Positions 1-9,296 of a stretch of 64,000 bases of DNA are shown here, in pieces. The stretch is taken from the NCBI RefSeq assembly GCF_004345365.1, contig NZ_SLVF01000001.1, positions 434,001 through 498,000 on the forward strand, written 5' to 3'. Each line of letters begins with the position of its first letter. Position 1 is the first letter of the stretch. The notes under the pieces were generated by a model, which saw only the letters and a list, made by a program, of their open reading frames with translations, was not told the origin of the DNA and made no database searches. Both the position numbers and the translations under genes were made by a program. Origin of the DNA: Kribbella sp. VKM Ac-2568 (GTDB lineage Bacteria > Actinomycetota > Actinomycetes > Propionibacteriales > Kribbellaceae).

Positions 1-2318
1 CACGCGTGTGCCGCGTTGGGCACCCGGAGCCGAATGAGCTTGCCGTGGGCATCTAAACCCAGCTGCATGCCTGTGCCCGGATCAGCCTTGCCCGGCTGAC
101 CTTCAGCGGTCACCGATGGTTCAGCCGGCCGCACTGTCGGCAGCACAGTCGCCCTGTACTGCGTATTGCCATCCGCAGGCGTCCGGCGATCGCAGCGAGC
201 TGTTGGCTCGGGTGCAGCCGGGTAGGAGCCGGCTGAGGCGGCCGCGTCGGTGATCTCGAGAATCTGGTCACCACCACCCGGCGAAACACCCAGCAGAACG
301 GACCCATCGGGCCGCGCCTCGACGCTGTCCACTCCGGCGGTCCCACCAGGCAGCTCACGCAGTACGCCGTCCGGAGTGATCACGGAGGTCGGGGAGCTCC
401 CACCGAGCCACAGGTTGCCTCGAACGTCCACGGCGAACGCCTCAACCGTCAGCGAGGAGCTGGCCGCGTCCTTGCTCAGCAGGCAGCCGGCGGGAGCCAC
501 TCCGGTGAGCTGCTGCGGCACACCGCCAGGCCTGAGCAGGGCAAGACCCGTCTGGCTGGTCCTCCAGGCCGTAGTGCCGTCCGGTCCGGTGGAGACGGCA
601 TTTCCTGGTCCGCCCGGTCCCGGATCGACCAGGAAGTCCTTGAGCACCATGCCGCGCCGGAACTCGTTCGCCGGGATCTGCCAGGTACTGGACGATCCCC
701 AGAACACCACCGAGCGATCCGCGTTGCGATGAGTCAGTGCAGGCCCTTGCCCGGTCGCCAGCACGTCGACGTCGGGTGTCACGTAGTAGCTGCCGTCGGC
801 GTTCTTGTGGCTCAGGCTGATGTCCGCGGCAACCAGTGTCAGCGGGACCGAGAGGATCGCCCAGGGACGATTCCCGGGACCGCCCGCCAGCAGGACCATC
901 CGGTTGTCCATCACGCCGAGCAGCGCGGGCGGAGTCACCCCGTGGCTCAAGGCGACCCGCGGCAGCGCCACCCCATCGCGGTACTCGAACAGCGTGGAGC
1001 CCTCCGAGCCGGTCCGGCCGAGCAACCACTGGCCCGGCGTACCGTCGAATGTTCCGGCGATGGAGTCCAGCGGGTCCGACGTCCCGATGGCGACGCGCAT
1101 GCCGAGCCGGTCCACCAGTTGCCCGCCCTGCAGGTCCAGCAGCCGATGCGGAGCCCCCGCCGCCACCACAGGCCGGTACTCCGGTGCTGCCGCGGCCGGC
1201 ACGAGCAGCCCGGCCCCAACGGCAGCCAGGCAGGTCACCGCGACCAGCACCAGGCGCAGGGACCACCCGGGTGCGCGGCGGCGTACGGAGAGGGCGGTGG
1301 CGGTCGCGCCGAGGGCAAGAAGCAGCACGCCGAAAGCCAGAGCGAACCAGGCTCCGACTCCTACTCTGTAGCCGACCCCGTCAGAGAGCCTTGGCGGCAA
1401 CTGCACGAAGGCGCTGAGGATGCCTGCCACAACCACTGCGCCGGTGGCGACCGCTGTCACGCGTAGCACGAGCTGCGCCGGCTTAGGCACTATCAAGGTG
1501 GCTAAGGCCGCGCAGAGTGTCGCTAGCGTGGTCACTACGAGCACCACCGCCCAGGCCTCGGCGGACGGGATCTCCCAGAGCTGGACGCGGGCCACGCCGG
1601 CCTCGGAGCCGGTAGGTCCGAGCGCCACCGGGTCGAGCAGGTCGCGCCAGGGGAGGACTGTCGAGGCCAGCAGCAGCGCGGCGAGTGTGCCGATCAGAAT
1701 CGGCTCGATCGTCGTCCTGAGGTCGGCCGAGTTCTCGGCGACAGGACTCAGTCGAAGGAAGGCCGCTCGCAGTTGGGTCTGATCGAGAGGTTCTTCGGAT
1801 GAATTTTCAGTAACATCCGACGGCGCCGCGAGCAGGGCCGGCGGAGCCGGTGAACGGGTCGCCCAGTAGGCCGCGATCGAGCTCGCCAGGCCCCCGCAGA
1901 CGACGACGCCGATCACAGCCGGTGAGGTGGAGCAGCCCGTTCTTCCCTGCGTGGCAAGGCCGACCCAGGCAGCCCCGGTGACCACCACGAGGGCTACCGC
2001 GCCCCAGCCGCGAACCTGCGGCCGAAGCCAGATCCTGTCCGCACACAAGCGATCCGCGAGTAGCAGCGCGAGCACCGTGATCGATACTGCGAGGGCGGCA
2101 CCACGTCCGCTCACCGGCTGGGTCGTCGCACGCCAGAGGTAACAGCCTGTGCTCGCGGAGCCGGGGATCAGCACGGCCACAGTGGCGGCGACGGCGAGAC
2201 ACGCGAGGGCTGCACTTTGCCACTGGGTTCGTCGTAAGGTCCTGCGGTGCTCCAGCTCCTCGGTCCGGAGCAGAGCCGCCGCGGCCTTCGATTCGGTGGG
2301 AAGATCGCGCAACGGCAT
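1..2318 (-). CDS. Large polytopic membrane protein with C-terminal propeller-like domain (partial)
   Basis: The reading frame is open from an ATG at 2318 to the window edge, about 772 codons, and the C-terminus is missing. The first ~340 residues hold roughly eight hydrophobic segments, starting near residue 36. After them comes a long soluble part rich in Gly, Asp, Val and Trp. Short motifs recur there, such as GTSDPLDSIAG, NLWLGGSSPTSVITPDG and SVLLGVSPGGGDQILEIT, which resemble blades of an NHL or SMP-30 type beta-propeller. I infer a membrane-anchored sensor or scaffold with an extracytoplasmic propeller. I do not recognise a named family. It is divergent from the scy-like gene, with 87 bases between the starts. 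Confidence 0.6.
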   Translation of the reverse strand, partial: MPLRDLPTESKAAAALLRTEELEHRRTLRRTQWQSAALACLAVAATVAVLIPGSASTGCYLWRATTQPVSGRGAALAVSITVLALLLADRLCADRIWLRPQVRGWGAVALVVVTGAAWVGLATQGRTGCSTSPAVIGVVVCGGLASSIAAYWATRSPAPPALLAAPSDVTENSSEEPLDQTQLRAAFLRLSPVAENSADLRTTIEPILIGTLAALLLASTVLPWRDLLDPVALGPTGSEAGVARVQLWEIPSAEAWAVVLVVTTLATLCAALATLIVPKPAQLVLRVTAVATGAVVVAGILSAFVQLPPRLSDGVGYRVGVGAWFALAFGVLLLALGATATALSVRRRAPGWSLRLVLVAVTCLAAVGAGLLVPAAAAPEYRPVVAAGAPHRLLDLQGGQLVDRLGMRVAIGTSDPLDSIAGTFDGTPGQWLLGRTGSEGSTLFEYRDGVALPRVALSHGVTPPALLGVMDNRMVLLAGGPGNRPWAILSVPLTLVAADISLSHKNADGSYYVTPDVDVLATGQGPALTHRNADRSVVFWGSSSTWQIPANEFRRGMVLKDFLVDPGPGGPGNAVSTGPDGTTAWRTSQTGLALLRPGGVPQQLTGVAPAGCLLSKDAASSSLTVEAFAVDVRGNLWLGGSSPTSVITPDGVLRELPGGTAGVDSVEARPDGSVLLGVSPGGGDQILEITDAAASAGSYPAAPEPTARCDRRTPADGNTQYRATVLPTVRPAEPSVTAEGQPGKADPGTGMQLGLDAHGKLIRLRVPNAAHA

Positions 2319-2405
2319 GAAAAGAAGTTACCCGCTGTCGATCTCGCTCGTGGTAGCTGCATGACCACAGGTTTCGGACCCGGACTGTTGGAGAGGGGGC
2401 CGGAG

Positions 2406-4406
2406 ATGGAATCATCTCCTCGCATGGACGCCCCGCGTCTCTCTCTGACCCAGGAACCGGTCCCCGACGCCGGTTCCTTTGGCGTGCGGCAAGCGGGTGG
2501 CGTGCTCGAGCGGGCGCAGCGGATCGCGGACACTCTGCGGGAGCAGGCGGAGCACGAGAACGACAGCGCCCTCGAAGAGGCGGAGCGGATCCGCGCCGAG
2601 GCCGAGCGGGTCCGGGTCGCGGCCGAGCAGGCCGCGCAGAAGCTGCGCGACGACGCCGACTCGGCGGCCCGGCGGCTGCTCAACGACACCGAGCGGGCCG
2701 CGGATCAGCTCCGGTCCGAGTCCGAGGCCCAGGCCGAGCGGGTCCGGCGCGAAGCCAACGCCGAGGCTGATCGGCTGCTCGAGGAGTCGACCGCCGCGGC
2801 CCAGCGCCTGCGGAGCGAGTCCACAGCGGCGGCCGAGCGACTGCGGTCCGAGTCGATCGCGGAGGCGGAGCGGGTCCGGTCGGAAGCCGAGGCGGAGGCC
2901 GAGCGGCTGAAGCTGGAGTCGGAGAGCGCGGCCGAGCAGCTGCGCAGTACCGCGGCAGCCGAGGTGGCTCAGCGTCGATCCGAATCGGAGGCGGCCGCCG
3001 AGCAACTGCGGGCCGAGTCGCACGCGGCGGCGGATCGGCTCCGGCAGGAGTCCCAGGCCGCGGCGGACCGGCGGCTGGCCGCGGCCGAGGCGGAAGCGGC
3101 CCAGCTGAAGGAGGACGCCGACGAGCTGATCGACGAAGCCCGGCAGGCCCGCGAGGCCGCCGCGCAGGCCGTCGAGCGGGCTAGCCGTGAGGCGCAGCAG
3201 CTGGTCGCCGATGCCGGCGAGCAGGCCGCCCTGGTCTCCCAGGCCGCGGTGAACAACGAGGCCGAGCTGATCGCCCGGGCCGAGTCGGAGGCGAGCGAGC
3301 TCCGCACCGCGGTCGAGCGCGAGGCCGAGTCGGCGCGCGAGCGGGCCCGGGTCGAGATCGCCGACGCGCATGCCGAGATCGAGCGGCTGCGCGGTGAGAA
3401 CAGGGCCGAGCTGGAGCGCCGGACCGCCGCGCTGGAGGAGACCGAGCGGGCCAAGCTGGCCGCCATCTCGCTGGAGATCGACAAGCTCCGCGCCGCCGCG
3501 GTCGAGGAGATCACGGCGCGCAAGGCCGAGGCCGAGGAGGCCAACGAGCGGCTGATGGCAGATGCCAGGGCGCAGGCGAAGCTCGTGATCGACAGCATCG
3601 AGGCCGACCGGCGTACCGCGTCCGCCGAGGCGCAGCGGATCGTCGAGGACGCCAACCTGGCGGCCGAGACCGCCCTCGCGGAAGCAGAGAAGCAGACCGC
3701 CTGGAGCAAGAAGACGGTCGACGATCTGGTCGCCGCGGCCGAGCAGGAGGCCCGGGGGATCCGCAACCGGGCCGCGATGGACGTGGCCGAGCTGGCCCGG
3801 CAGAAGCGTGCGCATCTGCGCCGGGTGGTCAGCCGGTCGACCAGCCGGCTCAAGGAGACCCAGACCGCGATCGCCAGGGAGAACGCCGAGCTGACGACGC
3901 TCGCCGAGACCACGCTGAACTCCGCCAACCAGCAGGCGGAGGCGACGCTGGCCGCCGCCACCCAGCAGGCGGAGAAGGTCACCTCCCAGGCGCAGGGCAG
4001 GGCGAACCGGCTGAAGGCGGCCGCCGAGGTCGAGGCCAAGGAGATCGTCACCCGGGCGAACCGCCGGGAGGCCGAGGCGCAGGCCAGCACCCAGGTGCTG
4101 CGCGAGCGCGCCGCCAAGGATCTGGCCGACGCGCAGCGCCAGTCGCACGAGCTGATCCGCAGGTCCCGCGCCGAGGCTCAGGGCCTCGAGGCGCAGGCCC
4201 GCGAGCATGCTGACGAACTGCGCGCGCAGGCCCGTAAACTTCTCGCCGACGCCGAGGCGAGGGTCGCTGCGCTCAACCAGCGCCGCGACGAGATCACCAA
4301 GGAGCTCACCCAGCTTTCGGGTGTGATCGAGGCACTCGCTATCCCTGGGTTCCACGCAGGTGGTGGAATGTCCGGTAGCGAGGGTTCCACGGGGGAATCA
4401 GGATGA
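2406..4406 (+). CDS. scy: Scy-like long coiled-coil cell-polarity protein
   Basis: This 666-residue protein is almost entirely coiled coil, made of Ala, Glu, Arg and Gln. From about residue 100 to 230 it runs in 11-residue repeats of the form RLRSESxAAAE, the hendecad pattern described for Streptomyces Scy. The end, with TQLSGVIEALAIP, matches the Scy C-terminus as I remember it. The filP gene follows directly, as in Streptomyces. Scy organises the tip-growth complex with DivIVA and FilP in hyphae. This copy is about half the length of S. coelicolor Scy and lacks its long N-terminal heptad part. I chose ATG 2406 because GAGAGGGG lies just upstream; ATG 2361 is an alternative. Confidence 0.75.
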   Translation: MESSPRMDAPRLSLTQEPVPDAGSFGVRQAGGVLERAQRIADTLREQAEHENDSALEEAERIRAEAERVRVAAEQAAQKLRDDADSAARRLLNDTERAADQLRSESEAQAERVRREANAEADRLLEESTAAAQRLRSESTAAAERLRSESIAEAERVRSEAEAEAERLKLESESAAEQLRSTAAAEVAQRRSESEAAAEQLRAESHAAADRLRQESQAAADRRLAAAEAEAAQLKEDADELIDEARQAREAAAQAVERASREAQQLVADAGEQAALVSQAAVNNEAELIARAESEASELRTAVEREAESARERARVEIADAHAEIERLRGENRAELERRTAALEETERAKLAAISLEIDKLRAAAVEEITARKAEAEEANERLMADARAQAKLVIDSIEADRRTASAEAQRIVEDANLAAETALAEAEKQTAWSKKTVDDLVAAAEQEARGIRNRAAMDVAELARQKRAHLRRVVSRSTSRLKETQTAIARENAELTTLAETTLNSANQQAEATLAAATQQAEKVTSQAQGRANRLKAAAEVEAKEIVTRANRREAEAQASTQVLRERAAKDLADAQRQSHELIRRSRAEAQGLEAQAREHADELRAQARKLLADAEARVAALNQRRDEITKELTQLSGVIEALAIPGFHAGGGMSGSEGSTGESG

Positions 4407-4478
4407 GGACGTGACAGTCAGATCCTTGTCAGTGACAATGTGTGATCCACCCACCCACCGAAGTGAGCATCAGAAGAC

Positions 4479-5432
4479 ATGAGCAGTGAAGCCCCAACCC
4501 CGTTCCGCACCGTTCTGCGTGGCTACGAGCCTGCCCAGGTGGACCAGCACGTTCGTGAGCTGACCACCTCGCTGACCGCACTGCAGCAGCAGTCCGAGCA
4601 GCTGCAGCGCCACGTTCAGGAGCTGCAGACCCGGACGGACGCGGCCGAGTCGGCCGTGATCACCGCCCAGGAGGACAACAAGGACCGCACGCCCACGTTC
4701 ACCGAGTTCGGTGAGCGGGTGGCGAAGATCCTGTCGCTGGCCGACGACGAGGCCCGCGATCTGGTCACCCGGGCCCGCACCGACGCCGAGGCGATCGTCG
4801 CCGACGCCGAGGCGCACGCGAAGAAGGTCCGCAAGGAGGCCGAGCAGTACTCCCTGGACTGGAAGAGCGAGGTGGACGCCGAGGCTGCCCGCATCCTCGA
4901 GGAGGCGCGCACCCAGGCCGACGACATGCGCGACGAGGCCGAGCGCGACGCCACCGCGCGCCGCAGCGAGGCCCAGGCGCTGTACGAGCAGGAGCGGGCC
5001 AAGTCCGCCCAGGCAGCGGCCGCCTTCGAGACCACCCTGGCCGAGCGCCGGGGCAAGGTCGAGCAGGAGTTCGCCGCCCGGACGGCCCTGGCCGAGCAGC
5101 AGTTGGCGGCGGTCACCGACCGTGCGGCCCAGGTGCAGCGCGAGGCCGACCGTTCCCGCTCCGAGGCGGAGCGCCTGGCCCAGCAGCAGCTGGCCGACGC
5201 CAACCGTCAGGCGCAGGAGATCGTTGCCGCCGCCAAGGACAAGTCCGAGCGGATCCGCGCCGAGTCCGAGCGTGAGCTCGCGGCCGCGACGCAGCGCCGC
5301 GACAGCATCAACGCGCAGCTGACCAACGTCCGGCAGATGCTGGCCACGTTGTCCGGCAGCCCGGCGATGCCGCTGGACCTGCTCACCGACGACGACGCCG
5401 AGGCCACGGCGAACGGCAGCAAGAAGAACTGA
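4479..5432 (+). CDS. filP: FilP-like intermediate-filament-type coiled-coil protein
   Basis: The product is 317 residues long, near the usual FilP length. The N-terminus carries the short DivIVA-like element LRGYEPAQVDQHV (residues 13-25). A continuous Ala/Glu/Arg coiled coil follows, from about residue 75 to 280. The segment RRDSINAQLTNVRQMLAT near residues 270-288 is the typical FilP ending. FilP forms a cytoskeletal network behind hyphal tips and works with Scy and DivIVA. The gene lies 72 bases after the scy-like gene on the same strand. Two strong hairpins follow it and separate it from the convergent mutY. Confidence 0.85.
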   Translation: MSSEAPTPFRTVLRGYEPAQVDQHVRELTTSLTALQQQSEQLQRHVQELQTRTDAAESAVITAQEDNKDRTPTFTEFGERVAKILSLADDEARDLVTRARTDAEAIVADAEAHAKKVRKEAEQYSLDWKSEVDAEAARILEEARTQADDMRDEAERDATARRSEAQALYEQERAKSAQAAAAFETTLAERRGKVEQEFAARTALAEQQLAAVTDRAAQVQREADRSRSEAERLAQQQLADANRQAQEIVAAAKDKSERIRAESERELAAATQRRDSINAQLTNVRQMLATLSGSPAMPLDLLTDDDAEATANGSKKN

Positions 5433-5447
5433 GCACCACCCGCTGAG

Positions 5448-5480
5448 GCCGGCTCCCGGGGCCAACTACCCCGGGCCGGC
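5448..5480. terminator. Hairpin terminator after filP
   Basis: CCCGGGG at 5455-5461 pairs with CCCCGGG at 5469-5475 around a 7-base loop. The stem is extended by GCCGG/CCGGC after a 2-base bulge. It sits 16 bases after the filP stop. There is no T-run, which is usual for GC-rich actinobacterial hairpins. Confidence 0.6.
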
Positions 5481-5525
5481 CGCCAGCACCTCTCACCGGA
5501 CCGCACCGCCGGCCCGGCTTTCGCG

Positions 5526-5559
5526 ACGTCCGGAGCTCCCGCGCGGGACCTCCGGACGT
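5526..5559. terminator. Second hairpin between convergent filP and mutY
   Basis: ACGTCCGGAG at 5526-5535 pairs perfectly with CTCCGGACGT at 5550-5559. The loop contains the self-complementary CCCGCGCGGG. It lies 18 bases past the mutY stop, so it probably ends transcription from the mutY side or from both sides. Confidence 0.6.
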
Positions 5560-5576
5560 TCTGGGTTCTTCCGACT

Positions 5577-6470
5577 TCACGCCGGCAAGGCGTAGCGGTT
5601 GCGGGGGAGCGGATCCACCAGACCGTCTGCGACCAGGCCGTCCAAGGCGCGCTCGCGTTGGACTTGGTCGGGCCAGCACGCGTCGAGGTCAGCCTTGGCG
5701 ACGGCGCCGGTCGCGGCCCGCAGTACGGCGAGGAGGCGGCCGCGGGCCTGGCGGTCGGTGCCTTCGTAGGTCTGGCCCTTGCGCGGCGGCCCGGAGTACT
5801 GCGGACTGCCGGCCAAGACCCACGCGCACTGACTGCGGATCGGGCAGTCGGCGCAGCGTGGTGTGCGAGCGGTGCAGACCAGCGCGCCCAGTTCCATCGT
5901 CGCCACAGCCCAGCGAGCCGCAGTGGGCTCGTCCTCGGGCAGCGCGGACACCGCGAGCCGCTGGTCGGCCGCAGTCGGGGAGATGCTCGGCTGAGCGGTG
6001 CCGGTGAGTGCCCGGGCGAAGACGCGGCGCACGTTGGTGTCCACGACCGCGTGCCGCTGACCGAAGGCGAAGGACGCGATCGCGGCCGCCGTGTAGGTTC
6101 CGACGCCCGGCAGAGCGAGCAGCGCCGCGTGGTCGTCCGGTACTTCGCCGCCGTGCTGCTCCACGATCGCCCGAGCCGCCGCGTGAAGCCGCAGGGCACG
6201 CCTGGGGTACCCCAAGCGGTCCCAGGCCCTCAGAGCCTCACCTGGAGCCTCTCCGGCGAGGTCTGCCGGCTTCGGCCACCGCTCCATCCACACCTCGTAC
6301 GCCGGGAGTACCCGGGCGACGGGGGTCTGCTGCAGCATGAACTCGCTGACCATCACCGCCCAGGCACCCGCCAAGGGGTCGCGCCAGGGCAGGGCGCGGG
6401 CGTTTGCGGCGTACCAGCGCAGGACGGGCTCGTGCAGGGCTGATGCGAGCGGGAGCGGCGAGTCTGACAT
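5577..6470 (-). CDS. mutY: A/G-specific adenine DNA glycosylase MutY
   Basis: This base-excision repair enzyme removes adenine mispaired with 8-oxoguanine. The 297-residue product has SEFMLQQT near residue 40 with the catalytic Glu. It has the helix-hairpin-helix LPGVGTYTAAAI, and VVDTNVRRVFAR with the catalytic Asp. The [4Fe-4S] cluster motif is C-x6-C-x2-C-x5-C (CTARTPRCADCPIRSQC). As in many actinobacteria, there is no full C-terminal NUDIX-like domain. I start it at ATG 6470; the frame is open further upstream, but that part resembles no MutY. It is divergent from the membrane-anchored gene at 6503. mutY near disA and radA is common in this phylum. Confidence 0.92.
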   Translation of the reverse strand: MSDSPLPLASALHEPVLRWYAANARALPWRDPLAGAWAVMVSEFMLQQTPVARVLPAYEVWMERWPKPADLAGEAPGEALRAWDRLGYPRRALRLHAAARAIVEQHGGEVPDDHAALLALPGVGTYTAAAIASFAFGQRHAVVDTNVRRVFARALTGTAQPSISPTAADQRLAVSALPEDEPTAARWAVATMELGALVCTARTPRCADCPIRSQCAWVLAGSPQYSGPPRKGQTYEGTDRQARGRLLAVLRAATGAVAKADLDACWPDQVQRERALDGLVADGLVDPLPRNRYALPA

Positions 6471-6502
6471 GGCGAGCACAATCCTGACATTAAGGTGCGA
6501 GC

Positions 6503-7186
6503 ATGAGCAGCCTGCTCCGACCCGTCGGGCATCTGCCCGCCAGCGTCTACTGGTTCCGGCGCGCACTCGTGCTCGTCGTGCTGGTGGTCGTCCTGGTGGT
6601 GCTGGTCCGTGTGATCGGCGGAGGCGGCGGCGATCAGCAGAACTCCGCGGCCACCGACCCCGGGCAGAGCCCCAGCACCCAGCCGACCGTCGTACCGACT
6701 TCCACACCGTCGACGTCGGGCAGCACGAGGACGCCGGGCGGCAAGACCTCGGAGCCGGGCAGGACCACCGGGACGGCGAAGACGTCCGAGCCGCCGAAGG
6801 ACGTGAAGTGCACCGGCAGCGACGTGAGGATCGACGTGCTGCCGGCCAGCAGGTCGCTCGCGCCGGGTGCGTCGCTGAGCCTCGCGATCCAGTTGAGCGC
6901 CGTCGGTGACGAGTGCAAGGCGACGGTCGATCCGACCCGGCTGTCGTTGACGATCACCTCAGGCAAGGACCAGATCTGGACCACGACCCATTGTGGACAG
7001 GCGATTCCGCGCGCCATCCTGGTCCTTGCCAAGGGCAAGCAATCCACCGCGACCGTGCTCTGGAACGGCCGCCGCTCAGGCCTCGGTTGCCTGCCCGGCC
7101 AGCCGCAGGCGAAGCCCGGAACCTATGTGGCGAAGGCCGTCTACGACGGCCGGGCCTCGACCGAGCAAGCCTTCCGGATCGTCTAG
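6503..7186 (+). CDS. Membrane-anchored Ser/Thr/Pro-rich protein, unknown function
   Basis: The 227-residue product has one strong transmembrane segment (about residues 20-41, very Val/Leu-rich) after a short cytoplasmic N-terminus. A linker of about 60 residues follows, rich in Ser, Thr, Pro and Gly. From about residue 100 comes a compact extracellular domain with four Cys (VKCTGSDV, GDECKAT, TTHCGQA, GLGCLPG) that could form two disulfides. This domain looks immunoglobulin-like, but I cannot name the family. A -10-like TAAGGT ends 6 bases before the ATG, so the mRNA may be leaderless. Orientation is type II with the C-terminus outside (inference). Confidence 0.7.
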   Translation: MSSLLRPVGHLPASVYWFRRALVLVVLVVVLVVLVRVIGGGGGDQQNSAATDPGQSPSTQPTVVPTSTPSTSGSTRTPGGKTSEPGRTTGTAKTSEPPKDVKCTGSDVRIDVLPASRSLAPGASLSLAIQLSAVGDECKATVDPTRLSLTITSGKDQIWTTTHCGQAIPRAILVLAKGKQSTATVLWNGRRSGLGCLPGQPQAKPGTYVAKAVYDGRASTEQAFRIV

Positions 7187-7200
7187 CGCCCTCCGAATCC

Positions 7201-8715
7201 CTACGCTGCTTCGGCTTTCGCGGTGGTCGTGTCGGCCGGCCGCTCGAGGTACTTGGGCTTGGTGAAGAACAGTGCGGCGATCAGCCCGATCACCAGGACG
7301 GCGGCGGGCAGCATCAGCGACTGTGCCATCGAGTCGCTGAAGCCCTGGTGCAGGGCCTCCGGCAACGTGCCGCTGCCGCCCTCACCTGCCGTCGCGCCGC
7401 CCGGCACCATCGGCAGGTTCGCCGCCAGCCGCGACTCCATCAGTACTGCGATGCCCGCGCTGCCCAGCACCGCTCCTACCTGACGGGTGGTGTTGTAGAC
7501 GCCCGCGCCCGCTCCGGCCTGGTGCATCGGCAGGTTGCGTGTCGCGGTGCTGCCGATCGGCGCCCACATGAAGCCGTTCGCGACCCCGAGCAGCGCGATC
7601 GGCAGCAACAGTTCCCAGATCGGCACCGTAGGCTCGATCACCTGGCTGAGCCAGAACAGCGACACCGAGCAGCACAGCAGGCCGAACCCGGCGATGAACC
7701 GCGGCGGCGCCTTGTCGGTCAGGCGGCCCACGAACGGCGCCAGCACACCCGAGATGACGGCCATCGGCACCAGCAGCAGCGCCGACCGGGTCGGGCTCAG
7801 TCCGCGCACGGTCTGCGCGTACAGCATCAACGGGAACGCCATCGCGGTGATCGCGAACCCGACGGTCGTGATCGCGGTGTTCGCCAGCGAGAAGTTGCGG
7901 TCCTTGAACAACGACAGCGGCAGCAGCGGCTCGCTCTTGATCCGCGCCTGCCAGACCAGGAACAGCGCGATGAACACCAGGCCGGCGATGATCAGCGACC
8001 AGACCGACAGCGGTCCCTTGATCTGACCCCAGTCGTACTTCTGTCCCTCCTGGATGCCGAACACCAGGCAGAACAGGCCGATCGTGCTCAGCGCCACCCC
8101 GAGCAGGTCGAACTTGTGCTCGTGCGTCGGCAGGTCCGGCACCAGCCGCCAGGCGAGCACGAAGCCGACCACGCCGATCGGCGCGTTCACGAAGAAGATC
8201 CACTGCCAGCCGAGGCCGTCGACCAGCACGCCGCCGAGGATCGGGCCGACCAGGGTCGCGACACCCGCGGTCGCACCCCACAGGCTCATCGCCCGGCCGC
8301 GCTCGTTCGGCGGGAAGATCCGGGTGATCACCGCCATCGTCTGCGGCGTCATCATCGACGCCCCCAGGCCCTGGAACACCCGCGCGACGATCAGCATCTC
8401 GATCGAGGTGGTCAGGCCGCACCAGACCGACGCGAGGGTGAACAGCGTCAGCCCGGCCAGGTACAACTTCTTCGGGCCGACCCGGTCGCCGAGCCGCCCG
8501 GTGATGAGCAGTGGTACGGCGTACGCGAGCAGGTAGGCGCTCGTCACCCAGACCACCGTGCCGACGTCGGCCCGCAGGTCGGTCAGGATCGCGGGCGTCG
8601 CCACCGAGACGATGGTCGTGTCGACCAGGATCATGAAGAAGCCCAGCACCAGGGCCCACAGTGCGGGCCACGGCCTCACGTCGGGGCTCAGCTTTTCTTG
8701 CTGCGGTACGGCCAT
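7201..8715 (-). CDS. DHA2-family MFS drug efflux transporter (EmrB/QacA type)
   Basis: The 504-residue protein has about 14 transmembrane segments, the DHA2 layout. Motif A appears as GRLGDRVGPKKLYL, and motif C as GPILGGVLVDGLGWQWIFFVNAPIG, between helices 5 and 6. ILVDTTIVSVATPAI near residue 32 matches the motif D1 region of 14-TMS antiporters. It is expected to export small hydrophobic compounds by proton antiport. The start overlaps the end of the upstream padR gene by 28 bases, so the two are co-transcribed and probably translationally coupled. The substrate cannot be told from sequence. Confidence 0.9.
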   Translation of the reverse strand: MAVPQQEKLSPDVRPWPALWALVLGFFMILVDTTIVSVATPAILTDLRADVGTVVWVTSAYLLAYAVPLLITGRLGDRVGPKKLYLAGLTLFTLASVWCGLTTSIEMLIVARVFQGLGASMMTPQTMAVITRIFPPNERGRAMSLWGATAGVATLVGPILGGVLVDGLGWQWIFFVNAPIGVVGFVLAWRLVPDLPTHEHKFDLLGVALSTIGLFCLVFGIQEGQKYDWGQIKGPLSVWSLIIAGLVFIALFLVWQARIKSEPLLPLSLFKDRNFSLANTAITTVGFAITAMAFPLMLYAQTVRGLSPTRSALLLVPMAVISGVLAPFVGRLTDKAPPRFIAGFGLLCCSVSLFWLSQVIEPTVPIWELLLPIALLGVANGFMWAPIGSTATRNLPMHQAGAGAGVYNTTRQVGAVLGSAGIAVLMESRLAANLPMVPGGATAGEGGSGTLPEALHQGFSDSMAQSLMLPAAVLVIGLIAALFFTKPKYLERPADTTTAKAEAA

Positions 8716-9263
8716 GGCAGGTCCTTGCTCTCAATCCGGTTGACGATGGTCTGGAGCCAGTCACGCTCGGCGACGGCTTGGGTGCGTAGGTAGTCGGCCA
8801 CGAACCAGTACGCCTCGTCGACGTCCTCGGTCCGGACCCGTTCGATCGTCGCCTCGATGTCGTCCACCTGTTTCCGCAGTAGTTCGAGGCGCCGGTTCAG
8901 CACCCGCACGGTCTCGCCGGCCGGCAGGTTGTGGGCCTCGCTGAGCGCCACCGGGAAGAGCGGGTACTCGTACGCCGGGGTCTCGATCGCGTCGCTGATC
9001 CGCCGGCGCAGGGCGGCATCACCGGCGGCGGTGATCGCGTAGGTGGTGCGCTCGGGACGGTTTCCGGCCCTCTCGGTGCCGGTGGCCTCGACCAGTTGCT
9101 GACCGGCCAGCCGTTCGACCGTGTGGTACACGGTGCCCAGCCGGACCTTGATCAAGCGGTCCTCCTCGCGGCTCATCAGCAACTGGAACATCTCGTAGGC
9201 GTGCATCGGCCGCTCGTTCAGCAGGGCCAGTACGGCCATGCCGACGGGGGTCAGCTCCGTCAT
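8688..9263 (-). CDS. PadR-family transcriptional regulator
   Basis: The 191-residue protein starts MTELTPVGMAVLALL and carries a PadR winged helix (residues 5-85, with MHAYEMFQLL and RLGTVYHTVERL). A Vir-like C-terminal coiled-coil dimerisation part follows (RLELLRKQVDDIEATIERV). ATG 9263 is preceded by GGAGG. It is the first gene of a two-gene operon with the MFS exporter, the usual arrangement for a ligand-released local repressor. A palindrome lies over its -10 box, so autoregulation is likely (inference). Confidence 0.9.
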   Translation of the reverse strand: MTELTPVGMAVLALLNERPMHAYEMFQLLMSREEDRLIKVRLGTVYHTVERLAGQQLVEATGTERAGNRPERTTYAITAAGDAALRRRISDAIETPAYEYPLFPVALSEAHNLPAGETVRVLNRRLELLRKQVDDIEATIERVRTEDVDEAYWFVADYLRTQAVAERDWLQTIVNRIESKDLPWPYRSKKS

Positions 9264-9296
9264 GGTCCTCCGCCCGGAATAGTCGGCGTGAATTGA

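Noticed and set aside
2412..4355. 647-residue open frame on the minus strand opposite scy
   Set aside because: It is the antisense shadow of a repetitive GC-rich coiled-coil gene: Leu/Gly/Arg-rich, no ribosome site, no family resemblance.
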